From: JANNSX01 sp041397825
GTDB lineage: Bacteria > Pseudomonadota > Alphaproteobacteria > Rhizobiales > Hyphomicrobiaceae
Length of the DNA: 64,000 nucleotides
NCBI GenBank assembly: GCA_041397825.1
Contig: JAWKVX010000006.1
Span: 372,001 to 436,000 of the forward strand
Reading direction: 5' to 3'
The notes under the pieces were generated by a model. It had not been told where the DNA came from, searched no databases, and saw only the letters and a list, made by a program, of their open reading frames with translations. Made by a program: the position numbers and the translations under genes. This document shows, piece after piece, positions 17,325 through 25,629 of this stretch; within the stretch, counting starts at the first letter, position 1; each line of letters opens with the position of its first letter.

Positions 17325-17603
17325 TTGGGCTACGGCGTCGTCAATGTCGTCAATCTCGTGCTGGCGGCAGCCATGTACACGTTGATCGGACGCTACATCC
17401 TCTCCTTGTTCTTCGCCGCCGACAGTCGGGCCGTTATCTGGCGCGTCTTCTGCCAGGTGACGGACCCGATCCTCAGGCTCGTGCGCTTCGTTACTCCGCA
17501 ACTCATCCAGGACCGGCTCGTGATGCTGTTCGCCGTGGTCTGGATCATCATGCTGCGCGTCGGCCTTCTGGCGACCTATGTCCTGTCCTCGCAGACGAGC
17601 TGA
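17325..17603 (+). CDS. YggT-like small membrane protein
   Basis: The 92-residue product has an N-terminal membrane segment (VVNLVLAAAMYTLIGRYILS), the YggT-like pattern CQVTDPILRLVRFVTPQ, and a second membrane segment (VMLFAVVWIIMLRVGLLATY). YggT proteins are small inner-membrane proteins of poorly known role. No ATG precedes the first segment: TTG at 17325, with GGAGCG upstream, is the proposed start. It is followed closely by two more small membrane genes. Confidence 0.6.
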   Translation: MGYGVVNVVNLVLAAAMYTLIGRYILSLFFAADSRAVIWRVFCQVTDPILRLVRFVTPQLIQDRLVMLFAVVWIIMLRVGLLATYVLSSQTS

Positions 17604-17608
17604 CGGTC

Positions 17609-17983
17609 ATGAATCCGCCTCTCACCCCGGAAACCGAAGCCGAGCGGGCAGACGCCCTGAAACGAGACGGGCTCTTGATCGGGACTGCTGCACTGTCGCT
17701 GCTGAACGGCATGCATTTCTCGCCCTTCTTCGACTACGGCTACATTCTCCTGAAGCCGATCGCCACCGGTCTGCTCATCACCTCGCCATTGTTGTCCTTC
17801 TATCTCACCTCGTTGCTGCTGGCGGCCTCGACCCTGGCGCTGGCCGGTGTGCCAGCAGCCCTGTTCGAGCGCTGGAGCGGCCGGCGAAGCACAGATGCAA
17901 CCTCTTTGATGGTCTGGTTGGTCGCGGCGGCAGTGCTATCCTTTCCGTCGCTGTTGGGAGCCGTCGGATTCTGGAGCCGATAG
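17609..17983 (+). CDS. Small multi-pass membrane protein, unknown
   Basis: The 124-residue product has an acidic N-terminus (PETEAERADALKRDG) and three hydrophobic segments, roughly residues 22-40, 52-80 and 100-118. No family was recognised. The ATG at 17609 is 5 bp after the YggT-like gene, so the two are probably co-transcribed. Coding potential is supported by the frame being open across the gene and by tight packing with neighbours. Confidence 0.6.
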   Translation: MNPPLTPETEAERADALKRDGLLIGTAALSLLNGMHFSPFFDYGYILLKPIATGLLITSPLLSFYLTSLLLAASTLALAGVPAALFERWSGRRSTDATSLMVWLVAAAVLSFPSLLGAVGFWSR

Positions 17984-17996
17984 CAAGGCGAGACAA

Positions 17997-18383
17997 ATGG
18001 ACCGGATCGCACGACTGGCAGAGATCTCGGTGGCGCGAGGTTGCGGGTTCGGTGCGCTCGCCATCTTCACGATGACCGTGGGGTTGCTCGGCATGCCAGG
18101 AACGGCACTGAAACTGGCGGGCGCCGCATCTCTGCTCACCACCGCCGTTCTGCTGTTCAAGGCCGCAACCGCGTTGACACGGCCCTATAAGCACACCGAG
18201 CTGTGGCTCATGTTGGATCCAGCAGATCGTCCTGCCTCGAGCATCGCCCAGACGGTGATCGGGCGGGCGCTTCGCGACTGCTATCTGAAATTCGCCTACA
18301 GGTTCGCGGCAGGCTCGGGCCTGCTGCTGACGCTGGGATTGGTGGTGAGCCTCGCACTGGAGGGCGTTCATGCGCCCGGATGA
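17997..18383 (+). CDS. Small membrane protein, unknown
   Basis: The 128-residue product has two hydrophobic segments near the N-terminus (about 17-60, containing LAIFTMTVGLLGMPGTALKL), a cytoplasmic stretch around PYKHTELWLMLDPADRPASS, and a final membrane segment (GSGLLLTLGLVVSLAL). The middle motif looks conserved but I do not recognise the family. It starts 13 bp after the preceding gene and is convergent with the secreted protein gene. Confidence 0.6.
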   Translation: MDRIARLAEISVARGCGFGALAIFTMTVGLLGMPGTALKLAGAASLLTTAVLLFKAATALTRPYKHTELWLMLDPADRPASSIAQTVIGRALRDCYLKFAYRFAAGSGLLLTLGLVVSLALEGVHAPG

Positions 18384-18396
18384 CACGGCCCTGTGA

Positions 18397-19014
18397 CTAC
18401 ATCGGGCTCTTGCCCGACAGGCCGATCACCTCAGGCTCCTTCGTGCAGTCGAAGCTCTCCGCCGTCTCGTCGGCGGCCTGTTGGGCAAGCACATTGGCCT
18501 CAGGATTGGCGAGGGCATCGACATAGGCGACGTGGCAGGCCTCGTCCCCCGAGCGCGGTCCAACCTTGGCGACGACGAGAACCTGGCCCCGCACTGGCGG
18601 GCTCTGATCGCCGTTGAAGGTATGGTAGCGAAGGATTGTCGCGAACGGCACCCATTTGCCCTTGGCGTAGCGCATGCGCCATTCGAGCGTCGCCCGCTCC
18701 GTCTGGTCGTCGGGAAAGATCGAGTTGAACGGCCGGAGCGTCTGCGTCGCCGCGCGCTGCTCGCGAGCGCGCTTGCCGTACGCCATCATGAACCGGAGGT
18801 CGCCTTCGGCGAGGTACAGCTTGTAGCCTCGGAGGCCATTGCACCACCAGGCGGCGCCGGAATCACCCTCGACCTCCTCGGGATCGGTAGGGAGCGCCTT
18901 GCAGCGCTTGAGCTCGATGGTCGTGTACTCACTCTTAACAGGATCGGCAGCGGCGGTCGGGCCGGTACCCGAGATCACGCCGAGCATCACGGTCGCTGCC
19001 AACTTGTTGCGCAT
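18397..19014 (-). CDS. Secreted/periplasmic protein of unknown function
   Basis: The 205-residue protein starts at the ATG at 19014 (MRNKLAATV) with a signal peptide ending near PTAAA. The mature part has several Cys and Trp residues (KRCKALPTD, GAAWWCNGL) and a conserved-looking segment YAKGKWVPFATILRYHTF. I recall similar proteins annotated only as hypothetical in Rhizobiales. It stands alone on the minus strand, divergent from dapB. Confidence 0.65.
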   Translation of the reverse strand: MRNKLAATVMLGVISGTGPTAAADPVKSEYTTIELKRCKALPTDPEEVEGDSGAAWWCNGLRGYKLYLAEGDLRFMMAYGKRAREQRAATQTLRPFNSIFPDDQTERATLEWRMRYAKGKWVPFATILRYHTFNGDQSPPVRGQVLVVAKVGPRSGDEACHVAYVDALANPEANVLAQQAADETAESFDCTKEPEVIGLSGKSPM

Positions 19015-19169
19015 GGCTCGAGCTCTCCGTGGAGTGTTGACCCCGGTGACTATGTGTGGGCCTGGGCACAAGGGCAAGCCAAGGCGGCCATAGGAGCCGG
19101 ACGGCCCGGCTTTTCGGTGGCAGCCCGGCCTGTTATATGCGGAGCAAACCCCGAGAAAGGTCCGCCGTC

Positions 19170-19976
19170 ATGTCCGAAGCCCGAATTGCCATCATGGGAG
19201 CCGCCGGCCGCATGGGGCAGACGCTTGTCAGGGCTGTCGCCGCGACGCCCGGAGCGGTGATCTCTGGTGCGACCGAGCAGCCCGGTTCGCTCGCCCTCGG
19301 AGAGGATGTGGGCCTGCTTGCCGGTGTTGGCAATCGCCATGTGCGGATCACCGACGACGCCAGCGCGGCGATAGCCGGATGCGATGCCTTGCTCGACTTT
19401 ACGACGCCGGCGGCGACCGTCGCCTTCGCCCGGTTGGCGGCCGAGCACGGAAAGGTGCACATCATCGGCACCACCGGATGCACGGCCGATCACGACCGGG
19501 CGATCGCCGAGGCGGCGAAGCGGGCCGCCATTGTCAAGGCCGGCAATATGAGCCTGGGCGTCAATCTGCTGCTCGCGCTCACTCGGAAAATCGCCGCCGC
19601 ACTCGACGATGATTTCGACATCGAGATCGTCGAGATGCACCACCGGATGAAAGTGGATGCTCCTTCGGGCACGGCACTGATGCTCGGGAAGGCGGCGGCC
19701 GAGGGGCGCGGCATAGATCTCGCCCAGCATTCCGATCGCGGCCGCGACGGCCAGACCGGCCAGCGTGAGCGCGGCGCCATCGGCTTTGCGGCGCTACGCG
19801 GTGGCAACGTGGTGGGCGAGCACACCGTCATCTTCGCCGGTGAGCATGAGCGCATCGAGATCACCCACAAAGCGACCGACCGGGCGCTGTTTGCGCGAGG
19901 TGCGATAAAGGCGGCGCTCTGGGGGATCGGCAAGCCGCCGGGCCTCTACGCGATGACCGACGTGCTCGGATTATAG
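19170..19976 (+). CDS. dapB: 4-hydroxy-tetrahydrodipicolinate reductase
   Basis: The 268-residue NAD(P)H-dependent enzyme acts in diaminopimelate and lysine synthesis. The nucleotide-binding IMGAAGRMGQTLV is at the N-terminus, HIIGTTGCTADHD carries the usual GTTG, and the signature EMHHRMKVDAPSGTALM contains the catalytic His pair and Lys. The ATG at 19170 has GAGAAAGG upstream. It leads a probable operon with a small membrane protein, gpmA and an acetyltransferase. Confidence 0.96.
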   Translation: MSEARIAIMGAAGRMGQTLVRAVAATPGAVISGATEQPGSLALGEDVGLLAGVGNRHVRITDDASAAIAGCDALLDFTTPAATVAFARLAAEHGKVHIIGTTGCTADHDRAIAEAAKRAAIVKAGNMSLGVNLLLALTRKIAAALDDDFDIEIVEMHHRMKVDAPSGTALMLGKAAAEGRGIDLAQHSDRGRDGQTGQRERGAIGFAALRGGNVVGEHTVIFAGEHERIEITHKATDRALFARGAIKAALWGIGKPPGLYAMTDVLGL

Positions 19977-19985
19977 GAGGAAGGC

Positions 19986-20225
19986 ATGGCAGAGGCCGTG
20001 ACACGTGTCGATCGCATCCGCCGCGGCTTCAACCGGCTGGGCTGGGTGGTGCTTGGCGTACTCCTCCTGGTAGCCCTGCTGATGCTGCTGATTGGCGCTT
20101 ATCAGGGTGATCTGCAGGGCGAGGCCCGGTTCCTGGCACTGCTCGCGGCCTGTTGCGGCGTGGCCGGCCTGTTCGTCTCACGAGCCTTCGGCTGGGTCAT
20201 CTCCGGCTTCTTCCCCGACAATTGA
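19986..20225 (+). CDS. Small two-helix membrane protein
   Basis: The 79-residue product has two hydrophobic segments (LGWVVLGVLLLVALLMLLIG and FLALLAACCGVAGLFVSRAF) separated by YQGDLQGEAR. It starts 9 bp after dapB with AGGAGGAA in front and ends 8 bp before gpmA, so it is part of that transcript. Function unknown. Confidence 0.7.
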   Translation: MAEAVTRVDRIRRGFNRLGWVVLGVLLLVALLMLLIGAYQGDLQGEARFLALLAACCGVAGLFVSRAFGWVISGFFPDN

Positions 20226-20233
20226 GGCAAGGC

Positions 20234-20854
20234 ATGCAACGACTTCTGGTGCTCGTACGGCACGGTCAGAGCGAATGGAATCTCAAGAACCTCTTCACGG
20301 GCTGGAAGGACCCCGACCTTACACCCAAAGGCGTCGAGGAGGCGCGTGCCGCCGGCCAGAAGCTCAAGGCGCTCGGCCATCGGTATGACGTCGCCTTCAC
20401 CTCGGCGCTGACCCGCGCCCAGCACACGCTTCGCCTAATCCTCGAGGAGATTGGGCAGCCGGAGCTTCCCACCATTCGCCATCCCGACCTCAACGAGCGC
20501 GACTACGGCGAGCTGACCGGTCTCAATAAAGATGAGGCCCGCAGGCGCTTCGGCGAGAGCCAGGTGCACATCTGGCGGCGCTCCTTCGACGAGCCGCCAC
20601 CCGGAGGCGAGAGCCTCAAGATGACGGCGGAGCGGGTGCTTCCCTATTTCCGCAGGGAGATATTGCCCCGGCTGCTCAACGGTGAGCGTGTGCTCGTCGC
20701 CGCGCATGGCAACTCGTTGCGCGCCCTCATCATGGAACTCGAGGGGCTGACGGGCGAGCAGATTGTGAAACGCGAGCTGGCGACCGGCGCACCGGTGATC
20801 TACCGCCTCAACAGCGATGGCTCGGTGGCCGAGAAGCAGGATCTCGCCGCATGA
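20234..20854 (+). CDS. gpmA: 2,3-bisphosphoglycerate-dependent phosphoglycerate mutase
   Basis: The 206-residue glycolytic enzyme interconverts 3- and 2-phosphoglycerate. The phosphohistidine motif is LVRHGQSEWN, followed by NLFTGWKDPDLTPKG, ERDYGELTG and the second catalytic His in VLVAAHGNSLRALI. Its length is the short form usual in Alphaproteobacteria. The ATG at 20234 follows AGGCAAGG. The stop overlaps the next gene's start by 4 bp (ATGA). Confidence 0.95.
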   Translation: MQRLLVLVRHGQSEWNLKNLFTGWKDPDLTPKGVEEARAAGQKLKALGHRYDVAFTSALTRAQHTLRLILEEIGQPELPTIRHPDLNERDYGELTGLNKDEARRRFGESQVHIWRRSFDEPPPGGESLKMTAERVLPYFRREILPRLLNGERVLVAAHGNSLRALIMELEGLTGEQIVKRELATGAPVIYRLNSDGSVAEKQDLAA

Positions 20855-21372
20855 GCCAGCCGATCGTTCGCACGCCGGATGCGGACGCGATACGTGGAAT
20901 TCTGCCGGCATTGGCGGATATTCTCATCGACGTTGTCGACGGCGGAGCGGGCGTCAGCTTCATGGCGCCGCTCGCCCACAAGGAGGCAATCGACTTCTGG
21001 TCGGGAGTTGCCGATGATGTGGCTGCGGGGACGAAGGTCCTTGTCGTCGGCGAACAAGATGGCCATCCGGCCGGGACGGTGATCCTGCAGCTCATGTGGC
21101 AGCCCAATCAGCCGCATCGTGGCGAGGTGGCGAAGCTTCTCGTGCATCGGCAGGCGCGACGGCACGGCCTGGCGCGGGCGCTGATGCTGAGGCTCGAGGA
21201 CGAGGCCCGCGCGCGCGGCCGGTCGCTTCTGGTGCTCGACACGGTCTCGGGTGGAGCTGCGGAGCGGCTCTACCGGTCACTCGGCTGGGTCGAGGTCGGA
21301 CGCGTGCCGGGCTATGCCCTCCTGCCGTACGGCGAAATGTCGGACACGACGTTCTTCTATCGTGTCCTCTGA
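20851..21372 (+). CDS. GNAT family N-acetyltransferase
   Basis: The 173-residue product shows the GNAT core with GHPAGTVILQL, the acetyl-CoA-binding VHRQARRHGLARALMLRLED and AAERLYRSLGWVEVG. It overlaps gpmA by 4 bp and is likely translationally coupled to it. It ends immediately before the convergent Ada-like gene, with no spacer. The substrate is unknown. Confidence 0.88.
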   Translation: MSQPIVRTPDADAIRGILPALADILIDVVDGGAGVSFMAPLAHKEAIDFWSGVADDVAAGTKVLVVGEQDGHPAGTVILQLMWQPNQPHRGEVAKLLVHRQARRHGLARALMLRLEDEARARGRSLLVLDTVSGGAAERLYRSLGWVEVGRVPGYALLPYGEMSDTTFFYRVL

Positions 21373-22275
21373 TCAGCCGTCCGCTTGGAGTTGGCCCTTC
21401 TCCCAACCGATGATCGCGCGCTTCCGCGTGATGCCCCAGTGGTAGCCGGTGAGGCTCCCGCCCTTGCCGAGCACGCGATGGCACGGCACGACGAAGGAGA
21501 GCGGATTGCGGCCAACCGCGGCTCCGACCGCGCGGGCGGCGTTCGGCTGTCCGAGGCGGGTGGCAATGTCGGAATAGCTCGCCTGCTGGCCCAGGGGGAT
21601 CGTCAGCAGTGCTTCCCAGACGCGAACCTCGAAGTCGGAGCCGATCATGATGAGCCGGACCGGCCTGTCCGGGCGCCAGCAGGACGGGTCGAAGAGTTGA
21701 CGCGCCAAAACCCCGGTCGCCTCGGGGGCCGCCCGGAATTGAGCGGCGGGCCAGCGCCGGGTCATGTCGGCGAGCGCGGCCTCCTGCCCATCCTCGTCGT
21801 CGGCAAAGGCGAGGCCGCACAGGCCTCGATCAGTGGTCATCAGCAGGGCAAGTCCGAACGGCGAGGGATGAAAGCCATAGCGGATGACAAGCCCGGCGCC
21901 CCGTCGCTTGTGGTCGCCGGGCGTCATGGACGCATGGTCGACGAAGAGGTCATGCAGCCGTCCCGGGCCTGACAGCCCGGCCTCCAGAGCGGCGCCGAGC
22001 ACGCTCCCGTCTCTTTCGAGCAGGCCGCGGGCCCGATCGAACGTCACCGCCTGGACGAAGGCCTTGGGCGAGAGGCCGCACCAGCGTTTGAAGAGTCGCT
22101 GGCAATAGGTCGGACTGAGCCCCAGGTGGCCGGCCAGCCGATCGAGGTCGGGCTGCTGGCCGGCCTCCTCGGTCAGGAACTCGATCGCCCTGCGGATATG
22201 GCGGTAGTCGTCGGTCGCCGAGGGGTGGCGGTCTGTGGATGGCGCCGCGTCATCGGCGCCGGAAAGCTGGAGCAT
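21373..22275 (-). CDS. AraC-type HTH fused to O6-methylguanine-DNA methyltransferase (Ada-like)
   Basis: The 300-residue protein has an AraC-type helix-turn-helix at about 25-110 (LDRLAGHLGLSPTYCQRLFK) and a C-terminal alkyltransferase domain with the acceptor Cys in PCHRVLGKGG, preceded by FEVRVWEALLTIPLGQ. It accepts methyl groups from O6-methylguanine by suicide transfer. The N-terminal zinc-Cys domain of true Ada is absent, so it is the shorter form that cannot sense methyl phosphotriesters. The ATG at 22275 was chosen over the upstream extension to 22470, which has no family similarity. Confidence 0.9.
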   Translation of the reverse strand: MLQLSGADDAAPSTDRHPSATDDYRHIRRAIEFLTEEAGQQPDLDRLAGHLGLSPTYCQRLFKRWCGLSPKAFVQAVTFDRARGLLERDGSVLGAALEAGLSGPGRLHDLFVDHASMTPGDHKRRGAGLVIRYGFHPSPFGLALLMTTDRGLCGLAFADDEDGQEAALADMTRRWPAAQFRAAPEATGVLARQLFDPSCWRPDRPVRLIMIGSDFEVRVWEALLTIPLGQQASYSDIATRLGQPNAARAVGAAVGRNPLSFVVPCHRVLGKGGSLTGYHWGITRKRAIIGWEKGQLQADG

Positions 22276-22352
22276 GGGTCTTGTCCTTCGCTTGTCCCGT
22301 CCTGCCGAAGATGTAGGGCGCGGTGACACGGCAGGCGACCCGAAACTTGCAC

Positions 22353-22844
22353 TCAGACTCCGGCGCGGTGTGCTCCGATGGCGCTGCGAAGGGCACCGGC
22401 AAAGTCCCGTCGCTCGGGGTCGCTCAGGAACTGGCCGACAGAGACGGCATCGGTACCCGAGCGAAGCCAAAGGTCAGCCGTACCAGAGGGATGCTCGTCG
22501 AGCTCGAGGCGGACCCAGGATGGATTGAAGCTCCAATGCCAACTCCGACCGGAGGGCAGGATCCGCGCGACTTCGAGCTGGTGGTCATGCAAGGTCACCG
22601 TCTCACAAATCCGGCCGCTCCGGTAGTTCAGCTGGAAGGCGACATAGATCGCCAGCACGTCGAGACCGAAGAAGCCGAGGACGGGCCAGGCGCCGATGGT
22701 CCAGAAATAGAGCCCCACCAGAAAGCTGAATACGCTGATGGCGCCCATGAAGATCGCAAAGCCCAATGGCGACAGCGAGCGGTTCGGCCGCAAGACGGCG
22801 GCGAACTCCGGGGGTTGCGCGAGCTCAGGGGACTGGTTCAGCAT
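22353..22844 (-). CDS. DUF2244 membrane protein
   Basis: The 163-residue protein has two membrane segments at about 25-75 (LGFAIFMGAISVFSFLVGLY and ILGFFGLDVLAIYVAF-like) and a beta-rich C-terminal domain containing SGRSWHWSFNPSWVRLELDE, the mark of DUF2244. Function unknown. The ATG at 22844 gives the family length; the ORF could open as far as 23063 but that part overlaps nth in antisense. It is divergent from nth, an arrangement I recall from related genomes. Confidence 0.85.
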   Translation of the reverse strand: MLNQSPELAQPPEFAAVLRPNRSLSPLGFAIFMGAISVFSFLVGLYFWTIGAWPVLGFFGLDVLAIYVAFQLNYRSGRICETVTLHDHQLEVARILPSGRSWHWSFNPSWVRLELDEHPSGTADLWLRSGTDAVSVGQFLSDPERRDFAGALRSAIGAHRAGV

Positions 22845-22894
22845 GCCGGGGAAGCTAGCAGGATGGCCTGTCCGAAGCGAGGGGTGACCGGGGC

Positions 22895-23611
22895 GTGACG
22901 AGGCAGCAGAAGCGCGCAGGACGGCCGGGCAGACCGTCGGGTGTGAAAGCCGGCCGAGGCACATCGGCAAAGTCATTGCCGCCTGAGGCAGTGGAGACGC
23001 TTTTCGCGAGGCTCGCCAAAGAGCGACCGGACCCGCGAAGCGAGCTCGAGCACTCCAACCCATTCACCTTGCTGGTGGCGGTGGTTCTCTCGGCTCAGGC
23101 GACAGATGCGGGTGTCAACAAGGCCACGAGAGCCCTGTTCGCCAAGGCGAGCACGCCCGAGGCCATGCTGACCCTCGGCGAGGATGCCGTTCGCGAGCAC
23201 ATCAAGACCATCGGACTCTTCCGCATGAAGGCGAAGAACGTCATCTCGTTGTCACGCCAGCTCGTCGAGAAGCACGGCGGGAAGGTGCCGCGTGATCGCG
23301 CGGCGCTCGAGATGCTGCCTGGGGTCGGTCGCAAGACGGCGAACGTCGTCTTGAACGTCGCCTTCGGCGAGGAGACCATCGCCGTCGACACGCACATCTT
23401 TCGTGTGGCCAACCGGACCGGATTGGCCCCTGGCAAGGATCCGCATGCCGTCGAGATGGGTCTCCTCGAGATGGTGCCGGCCACCTATCGGCGCAACGCG
23501 CATCATTGGCTCATCCTGCATGGTCGCTACACCTGCGTTGCGCGCAAGCCGAAATGCACAGGCTGCGTCATCCGGGACATCTGCCGGTTCAAGGACAAGA
23601 CATCGGCCTGA
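22895..23611 (+). CDS. nth: Endonuclease III (DNA glycosylase/AP lyase)
   Basis: The 238-residue base-excision repair enzyme removes oxidised pyrimidines. The helix-hairpin-helix motif LPGVGRKTANVVLN holds catalytic Lys147, and Asp165 is in AVDTHIFRVANRTG. Four Cys at 214, 221, 224 and 230 form the C-X6-C-X2-C-X5-C [4Fe-4S] site. The start is GTG at 22895; the first 25 residues are a basic extension common in Rhizobiales. It is divergent from the DUF2244 gene. Confidence 0.96.
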   Translation: MTRQQKRAGRPGRPSGVKAGRGTSAKSLPPEAVETLFARLAKERPDPRSELEHSNPFTLLVAVVLSAQATDAGVNKATRALFAKASTPEAMLTLGEDAVREHIKTIGLFRMKAKNVISLSRQLVEKHGGKVPRDRAALEMLPGVGRKTANVVLNVAFGEETIAVDTHIFRVANRTGLAPGKDPHAVEMGLLEMVPATYRRNAHHWLILHGRYTCVARKPKCTGCVIRDICRFKDKTSA

Positions 23612-23649
23612 GCCCACTCCACCAGTCATCGCCAACTCGGGGACCTTTC

Positions 23650-24645
23650 ATGACCGCTCCGCGCTACGACGTTCTTGGTATCGGCAATGCGATTGTCGAT
23701 ATCCTCGCTCATGCCGACGACTCGCTGATCAGCCGATTGGGTCTCGCCAAAGGCCACATGCAGCTGATCGACGCCGACGAGGTGGCGCGCCTTTATGCAG
23801 CCATGGGGCCGGCGGTGGAGATCTCGGGCGGCTCGGCGGCGAATACGATCGCCGGCGTGGCCTCGTTCGGGGGCCGCGGTGCCTTCATTGGCCGCGTCTC
23901 GGATGACGATTTCGGCAAGGTGTTCCGGCACGACATTCGCTCGATCGGCGTGGCGTTCGACTCGACGTTCGCACTTACCGGCGCGCCGACCGCCCGATCG
24001 CTCATTCTCGTGACCCCGGACGGCCAGCGCACCATGAGCACCTTTCTTGGTGCCGCAGCCGAGCTCGGAACCGGGGAGATCGACGCCGAGCCGATCGAGG
24101 CGGCCGCCATCACCTATCTGGAGGGCTATCTGTTTGACCGGCCGGAGGCGAAGGCCGCGTTCCGCAAGGCGGCCGGGATCGCCAGGGCGTCCGGACGACG
24201 GGTCGCACTCTCGCTCTCGGATGGGTTTTGCGTCGAGCGCCATCGGGCCGACTTCCTCGACCTCATTCGCAATCAGGTCGACATCGTGCTGGCCAATCGC
24301 CAGGAGCTCGAGGCGCTCTATCAGGTTTCTTTCGATGAGGGCTGCCGCCGCATTGCTGCCGAGGCGCCGCTTGCTGCCATCACCCGCAGCGAGGAGGGAT
24401 CCGTGATCGTGTCTGGGAGCGAGATCGTCGAGGTGCCGGCGGAGTCGATCGGGACGCTCGTCGACACGACGGGAGCGGGCGATCTTTATGCGGCCGGTTT
24501 TCTGCTCGGCCAGGCCAGGGGGCTGACTCTGGCGGCCTGCGGCGCGCTCGGGTCCATGGCGGCCGCAGAGGTCATTCAGCATCTCGGAGCACGCCCCGAG
24601 ATGCCCTTGTCCGGCCTTGCCAAGGCCAGGGGGCTCGGTATCTGA
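23650..24645 (+). CDS. PfkB-family sugar/nucleoside kinase, adenosine kinase-like
   Basis: The 331-residue ribokinase-fold enzyme opens with YDVLGIGNAIVDILAHADDS and has the substrate-lid region GGSAANTIAGVASFGG plus the catalytic TTGAGDLYAAGFL. The pattern matches alphaproteobacterial proteins called adenosine kinase, although exact substrate cannot be decided without structure or assay. The ATG at 23650 lies 38 bp after nth, so they may share a transcript. Confidence 0.9.
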   Translation: MTAPRYDVLGIGNAIVDILAHADDSLISRLGLAKGHMQLIDADEVARLYAAMGPAVEISGGSAANTIAGVASFGGRGAFIGRVSDDDFGKVFRHDIRSIGVAFDSTFALTGAPTARSLILVTPDGQRTMSTFLGAAAELGTGEIDAEPIEAAAITYLEGYLFDRPEAKAAFRKAAGIARASGRRVALSLSDGFCVERHRADFLDLIRNQVDIVLANRQELEALYQVSFDEGCRRIAAEAPLAAITRSEEGSVIVSGSEIVEVPAESIGTLVDTTGAGDLYAAGFLLGQARGLTLAACGALGSMAAAEVIQHLGARPEMPLSGLAKARGLGI

Positions 24646-24815
24646 TCGGTTTGTTGCATCTGCGTCTCGGAGTTTCAATTGTCTCTCTCGGTATGCTCAT
24701 GTCAAAGATGCGGAATATGCAACAACCCTATGCAACTCATTGTGTTTTTGACACACCTTGGAGAAAAACTGCGATTGTGCTCGAAAGTGACTCAGTTGCG
24801 GGTAAAAAAGACTGC

Positions 24816-24829
24816 TTCTATGCATAGAA
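24816..24829. promoter_or_regulatory. 14-bp perfect palindrome in an AT-rich leader
   Basis: The palindrome has half-site TTCTATG and lies 80 bp upstream of the AT-hook-like gene, in a 263-bp intergenic region that is visibly more AT-rich than its surroundings. A TTGACA hexamer at 24748-24753 could be a -35 element, but no good -10 follows at standard spacing. A dimeric repressor or autoregulatory site is possible. Confidence 0.4.
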
Positions 24830-24908
24830 ATGCTCACTCTGCTCTGGTTATCAAAGTTAACTGGTAGCATTATCTCCATGGGTCGAATCACCCTTAATGG
24901 AGGTCAGA

Positions 24909-25574
24909 ATGACGACGGGTAAGCGGCAGAGGGGCCGGCCGAAAGGTTCCGGCATCAACGATCGGGAGACGTTGCTCCGGATCGCGGAGATCATCGCAGC
25001 CAATCCAGCCATCAAGCCGACGACGGCCATCAAGCAGGCCGGCATCACCAATCCATCCACCATTCGCCGGCTGAGAGACAAGTTCTCCGCCCAAGGCGAC
25101 CAGCTGCTGGCCGAGGTCCGGGGGCGGCAGGACACTCTGAGCAACGCGACTGTCACACCGATCGCGGCCCGTCCGCGGATCAATGCCACCGTTACTCCGG
25201 CGACCAAGGTCAGCCAACGGATTTCACCTTTGGCGAGCAGTCTGTCGGGTCCCACCCTGCAGCCACGTCCGGCCCAGACTCAGGCCTCGACTCAGGCTCG
25301 CGCCCCGTCGGCTCCGGCTGGCACGGCGCGCCGTGCGCAGTCCCGGCCGGCAGCACCACGGAAGGGAGACACCCTTGGTCTCCCGACCAACATCGAGGCT
25401 TTGGTGCTGGGCATGATCGGCGACGCCTTGGGCGTCAAGGGTCCGGCCCTGACCGCCTCGCCGATCATCGCGCTCATCAAGGAGCAGGCGAAGATGATCG
25501 ATGCCATTCTCCCGATCTTGAAGACGCAGCTTCAATCGGCCGAACGGCATATGAAGAAGGCCACCGTCGCCTGA
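24909..25574 (+). CDS. AT-hook-like, Ala/Pro/Thr-linker DNA-binding protein
   Basis: The 221-residue protein opens with RQRGRPKGSG, matching the AT-hook core GRP flanked by basic residues. Residues about 15-65 look like a helix-turn-helix (LRIAEIIAANPAIKPTTAIK, then NPSTIRRLRDKF). A low-complexity Pro/Ala/Thr/Gln linker spans about 75-155, and the last 65 residues form a helical domain (NIEALVLGMIGDALGVKG) ending in a coiled segment. The ATG at 24909 follows AATGGAGG. I do not recognise a named family. A nucleoid-associated or regulatory role is inference. Confidence 0.65.
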   Translation: MTTGKRQRGRPKGSGINDRETLLRIAEIIAANPAIKPTTAIKQAGITNPSTIRRLRDKFSAQGDQLLAEVRGRQDTLSNATVTPIAARPRINATVTPATKVSQRISPLASSLSGPTLQPRPAQTQASTQARAPSAPAGTARRAQSRPAAPRKGDTLGLPTNIEALVLGMIGDALGVKGPALTASPIIALIKEQAKMIDAILPILKTQLQSAERHMKKATVA

Positions 25575-25596
25575 TCAGCGTCGGTCGGATTTGGAG

Positions 25597-25626
25597 GAGG
25601 GTCGCATCGGGCAGGATGCGACCCTC
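25597..25626. terminator. Bidirectional rho-independent terminator
   Basis: A perfect 12-bp stem (25597-25608 with 25615-25626) with a GGGCAG loop is followed by TTTCT on the plus strand. It lies between the AT-hook-like gene and the convergent hslO, so it can serve both directions. Confidence 0.8.
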
Positions 25627-25629
25627 TTT

